Part shown: positions 60,101 through 64,000 of the stretch, one piece after another
Layout: each line of letters opens with the position of its first letter
Numbering within the stretch: the stretch's first letter is position 1
NCBI GenBank assembly: GCA_947623455.1
Contig: OX392529.1
Coordinates: 8,060,001 to 8,124,000 of the forward strand
DNA from: Mimachlamys varia
Taxonomy: Eukaryota > Mollusca > Bivalvia > Pectinida > Pectinidae
Reading direction: 5' to 3'
DNA: 64,000 bases
Made by a program: the position numbers and the translations under genes
The notes under the pieces: generated by a model
What the model saw: only the letters and a program-made list of their open reading frames with translations
What the model was told of the DNA's origin: nothing
The model's database searches: none

Positions 60101-62088
60101 TGTTGAGAAGCCTATCAGAACAGGTAACAGACATTTGTCGAGAAGCCTATCAGAACAGGTAACAGACATTTGTTGAGAAGCCTATCAGAACAGGTAACAG
60201 ACATTTGTCGAGAAGCCTATCAGAACAGGTAACAGACATTTGTTGAGAAGCCTATCAGAACAGGTAACAGACATTTGTCGAGAAGCCTTTCAGAACAGGT
60301 AACAGACATTTGTCGAGAAGCCTATCAGAACAGGTAACAGACATTTGTCGAGAAGTATATCAGAACAGGTAATAGACATTTGTTGAGAAGTCTATCAGAA
60401 CAGGTAACAGACATTTGTCGAGAAGCCTATCAGAACAGGTAACAGACATTTGTCGAGAAGCCTATCAGAACAGGTAACAGACATTTGTCGAGAAGTCTAT
60501 CAGAACAGGTAACAGACATTTGTCGAGAAGTATATCAGAACAGGTAACAGACATTTGTTGAGAAGCCTATCAGAACAGGTAACAGACATTTGTTGAGAAG
60601 TCTATCAGAACAGGTAACAGACATTTGTCGAGAAGCCTATCAGAACAGGTAACAGACATTTGTCGAGAAGCCTTTCAGAACAGGTAACAGACATTTGTCG
60701 AGAAGTCTATCAGAACAGGTAACAGGCATTTGTCGAGAAGCCTATCAGAACAGGTAACAGACATTTGTCGAGAAGTCTATCAGAACAGGTAACAGGCATT
60801 TGTCGAGAAGCCTATCAGAACAGGTAACAGACATTTGTCGAGAAGCCTATCAGAACAGGTAACAGACATTTGTCGAGAAGCCTATCAGAACAGGTAACAG
60901 ACATTTGTCGAGAAGCCTATCAGAACAGGTAACAGACATTTGTCGAGAAGCCTATCAGAACAGGTAACAGACATTTGTCGAGAAGTATATCAGAACAGGT
61001 AATAGACATTTGTCGAGAAGCCTATCAGAACAGGTAACAGACAATTTGTCGAGAAGCCTATCAGAACAGGTAACAGACATTTGTCGAGAAGTCTATCAGA
61101 ACAGGTAACAGACATTTGTCGAGAAGTATATCAGAACAGGTAACAGACATTTGTTGAGAAGCCTATCAGAACAGGTAACAGACATTTGTCGAGAAGCCTA
61201 TCAGAACAGGTAACAGACATTTGTTGAGAAGCCTATCAGAACAGGTAACAGACATTTGTCGAGAAGCCTATCAGAACAGGTAACAGACATTTGTTGAGAA
61301 GCCTATCAGAACAGGTAACAGACATTTGTCGAGAAGCCTTTCAGAACAGGTAACAGACATTTGTCGAGAAGCCTATCAGAACAGGTAACAGACATTTGTC
61401 GAGAAGTATATCAGAACAGGTAATAGACATTTGTTGAGAAGTCTATCAGAACAGGTAACAGACATTTGTCGAGAAGCCTATCAGAACAGGTAACAGACAT
61501 TTGTCGAGAAGCCTATCAGAACAGGTAACAGACATTTGTCGAGAAGTCTATCAGAACAGGTAACAGACATTTGTCGAGAAGTATATCAGAACAGGTAACA
61601 GACATTTGTTGAGAAGCCTATCAGAACAGGTAACAGACATTTGTTGAGAAGTCTATCAGAACAGGTAACAGACATTTGTCGAGAAGCCTATCAGAACAGG
61701 TAACAGACATTTGTCGAGAAGCCTATCAGAACAGGTAACAGACATTTGTCGAGAAGTCTATCAGAACAGGTAACAGGCATTTGTCGAGAAGCCTATCAGA
61801 ACAGGTAACAGACATTTGTCGAGAAGTCTATCAGAACAGGTAACAGGCATTTGTCGAGAAGCCTATCAGAACAGGTAACAGACATTTGTCGAGAAGCCTA
61901 TCAGAACAGGTAATAGACATTTGTTGAGAAGTCTATCAGAACAGGTAACAGACATTTGTCGAGAAGCCTATCAGAACAGGTAACAGACATTTGTCGAGAA
62001 GCCTATCAGAACAGGTAACAGACATTTGTCGAGAAGTCTATCAGAACAGGTAACAGGCATTTGTCGAGAAGCCTATCAGAACAGGTAA
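57196..62088. repeat. Minisatellite, 35 bp unit, about 140 copies
   Basis: The unit contains CGAGAAGCCTATCAGAACAG and GTAACAGACATTTGT. Frequent variants: GAAGTCTATC, GAAGTATATC, TTGTTGAG for TTGTCGAG, ACATATGTTG. Stops in frame prevent long open frames. Confidence 0.97.
57770..61870. repeat. 1,787 bp higher-order repeat in the 35 bp array
   Basis: Rare variants recur at fixed distance. GTCGAGGAGCC is at 58174 and 59961, and ACAGACAATTTGTCG is at 58201 and 59988, and again at 59252 and 61039. All pairs are 1,787 bp apart, equal to 51 units plus two extra bases. Confidence 0.88.
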
Positions 62089-62095
62089 CAAACAC

Positions 62096-62560
62096 ATTGA
62101 TAAATCTTTTAATTCCACTTTCAGGTATATCGACGATGAGTTGTCTATAAACAACCATCGTCGGAAACCCACGATACACTTCACTAACACCTGCATACGT
62201 TAGAAAAGTGAACCGGGGGTTTCCGACGATGACAAACAACAAGAAGATTGCCGACATAGTCGATCGTATACACGAACTTGAAATGAAGGGTACAGCAGAT
62301 TCTTTTGCATCAGCTGCTTACCTCGATCTTTACCAAAAATATGACCATTACGGGCAGTTTACTACTATGCTGTACGATAAACGTGACGATTTTGATTTCC
62401 CGATCGTGAACTTTCCCTTTCTTGGTAGTAAAATCCCTTCTTCTCCATCCTATGGTGTAGCAGTTGATTCGTTATTCTAATAAGAGCTTGCTCTGAATAT
62501 CGAAATTTTCGTGATAGATGCCAGCTGCTGCAAGCTTACGGTACAGGGATTCGAAAGATA
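62096..62560 (+). pseudogene. Decayed reverse transcriptase fragment
   Basis: KSFNSTFRYIDDELSINN (62108-62161) is a reverse transcriptase YxDD motif in typical context. After a disrupted stretch the frame resumes near 62262 with IHELEMKGTADSFASAAYLD, then TMLYDKRDDFDFPIVNFPFL and IPSSPSYGV, and stops at 62480. A further shift leads to LIRACSEYRNFRD (about 62483-62520). From memory, this block order belongs to a retroelement reverse transcriptase common in molluscs and chordates, with a thumb region reminiscent of Penelope-type enzymes; the clade is uncertain. At least two frame breaks show it is dead. It begins within 10 bp of the end of the 35 bp array. Confidence 0.7.
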
Positions 62561-63405
62561 CATATTGATGATGATTATGAAAAAGTTTCATGGTTGCCAT
62601 CTTGGTCTTATTGAGAAATATTTTACATCCCTTTTTTTGAACGTATTTGAATATTCATAAGTATGCCTTCTTGTTATGATTGAGAATACATGCATGTCCA
62701 GTTCTCACTTTGAGGCCATGCCATTAACATGGATCTTAACTAGATTTACATGGGGGTGTCCTCGATGAAGAAGAAGACGCTTAGTCTTCCGGAACCCATG
62801 GTCTTATTATCTTGTACTTTTACGAGGGTCAACAAAGGAATATTTTATTTGTTCATATTTTGCTTCTGATTATGGTTTTGCTGACGCTTGGGTATGCCCT
62901 GATTTTTTTCTGTCCACAATTAGGTTTAAAATAAACACGCAGTGTACATGTCTCTTACATCAGCCGTATTGGTACTGTTTGTGTAAGGATCGTTATGTTA
63001 ACACGGTCTCAATGTCCGATTACCAGACTCCATCAGAGTCCACATCTGCATTGGTACAGCAATATCTCTTGTCAGGCCAGACTGATCGAGACGGAAATGG
63101 CTTTTTTAAAAGATTACATTAATTTTTTTCCATGGTACAAATCGTGACTGACACAGGTTGCACGAATATTTCTTTGTATCAATAATTCATTGAACATCTT
63201 AACATGAAAGCAATTTATCTTCAAGTTTCTGTCATACAAATCTACAGAAAGAAGCGACTGGGACGATGAATATGTCACGTGACGATGCACAGAGACTTCT
63301 TTGTCGGCACGCTAGATAAGGGTATATTATGAATCTGTACATAGACTTACGTTAATAATGTCATCCGAAGTGTTCTTTAACAATCACTGTTACAGTGTGC
63401 AACAT
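62561..63405. other. Intergenic, no gene recognised
   Basis: AT-rich sequence without a supported gene. A first CACTGTTACAGTGT just before the array (63385) is probably an eroded repeat edge. Confidence 0.4.
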
Positions 63406-64000
63406 ACACTGTTACAGTGTGTTCTTATTGCTGGTAGGTGTGGAGTATTACCCGTTCCCCGAGTGTTCTTATAACAAACTACACTGTTACAGTGTGTTCT
63501 TATTGCTGGTAGGTGTGGAGTATCAACCGTTCCCCGAGTGTACTTATAACAAACTACACTGTTACAGTGTGTTCTTATTGCTGGTAGGTGTGGGGTATCA
63601 CCCGTTCCCCGAGTGTACTTATAACAAACTACACTGTTACAGTGTGTGGTAACTGGTGCTAGGTGTGGGATATCACCCGTTCCCCGAGTGTTCTTATAAC
63701 AAACTACACTGTTACAGTGTGTGGCAAATGCTGGTAGGTGTGGAGTATTACCCGTTCCCCGAGTGTTCTTATAACAAACTACACTGTTACATTGTATGGT
63801 AACTACTGGTAGGTGTGGAGTATCACCCGTTCCCCGAGTGTTCTTATAACAAACTACACTGTTACAGTGTGTGGTAACTGCTGGTATCTGTGGAGTATTA
63901 CCCGTTCTCCGAATGTTCTTATAACAAACTACACTGTTACAGTGTGTGGTAACTGCTGGTAGGTGTGGAGTATCACCCGTTCCCCGAGTGTTCTTATAAC
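63406..64000. repeat. Minisatellite, 75 bp unit, at least 8 copies, runs off window
   Basis: ACACTGTTACAGTGT, an inverted repeat of 7 bp arms around one base, starts each unit at 63406, 63481, 63556, 63631, 63706 and onward. GGTAGGTGTGGAGTAT and ACCCGTTCCCCGAGTG complete it. The period of 75 keeps one frame open for the first copies (to 63652). The array continues beyond the right edge. Confidence 0.93.

Noticed and set aside
7357..64000. CRISPR-like arrays
   Set aside because: The repeats are contiguous minisatellites without unique spacers, in an animal genome; no cas genes.
1..64000. tRNA and rRNA genes
   Set aside because: No cloverleaf, B-box core or rRNA-like block was found by reading both strands.

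Overview
The window looks like an AT-rich animal genome segment, most likely a marine invertebrate and probably a bivalve mollusc. This is an inference from three things: isolated single-exon genes of expanded invertebrate families (ankyrin/SOCS box, RING-NHL), a Kolobok-type DNA transposon with a companion gene, and very heavy minisatellite content. Nothing bacterial is present: no operons, and the few genes lie far apart. Roughly 27 kb, about 40 percent of the window, is tandem repeat.

Layout. 1-7.3 kb is low-coding DNA with at most a few candidate exons. 7.36-11.1 kb holds three minisatellites (52, 28/30 and 48 bp units). 11.29-21.02 kb is the most informative block. Two tandem copies of a roughly 384 bp repeat each carry a minimal type I hammerhead ribozyme; the second has an intact catalytic core. 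That second copy is split, just downstream of its ribozyme, by a stack of TTAA-targeting transposons: a 3.47 kb Kolobok-like element (transposase plus divergent Cys-rich companion gene) and a second TTAA element that itself contains a 5'-truncated L1/Tx1-type LINE with its own target-site duplication. An ankyrin/SOCS-box gene (ASB-like, minus strand) follows immediately, its stop codon touching the end of the ribozyme repeat.

22.5-26.3 kb holds a 36 bp minisatellite, a hAT-like MITE and a 2.34 kb inverted-repeat element with clustered CTTATTGTAATAA motifs. 28.0-29.1 kb has a degenerate second-type hammerhead and a long hairpin. 30.0-31.4 kb is a RING-finger/NHL-type gene. 32.7-45.4 kb is one 28 bp array with higher-order repeats. 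Two long near-perfect hairpins follow (45.7 and 46.5 kb), then purine-rich 42 bp and 41 bp arrays (47.4-52.1 kb). A LINE 3' end lies at 55.6-56.1 kb, a 35 bp array with 1,787 bp higher-order repeats at 57.2-62.1 kb, a decayed reverse transcriptase at 62.1-62.6 kb, and a 75 bp array runs off the right end.

Only two host genes are well supported, the ASB-like gene and the RING-NHL gene; both probably act in ubiquitin ligation. Everything else recognisable is mobile or repetitive DNA. The long open frames inside the arrays are by-products of stop-free repeat units and are not annotated as genes.
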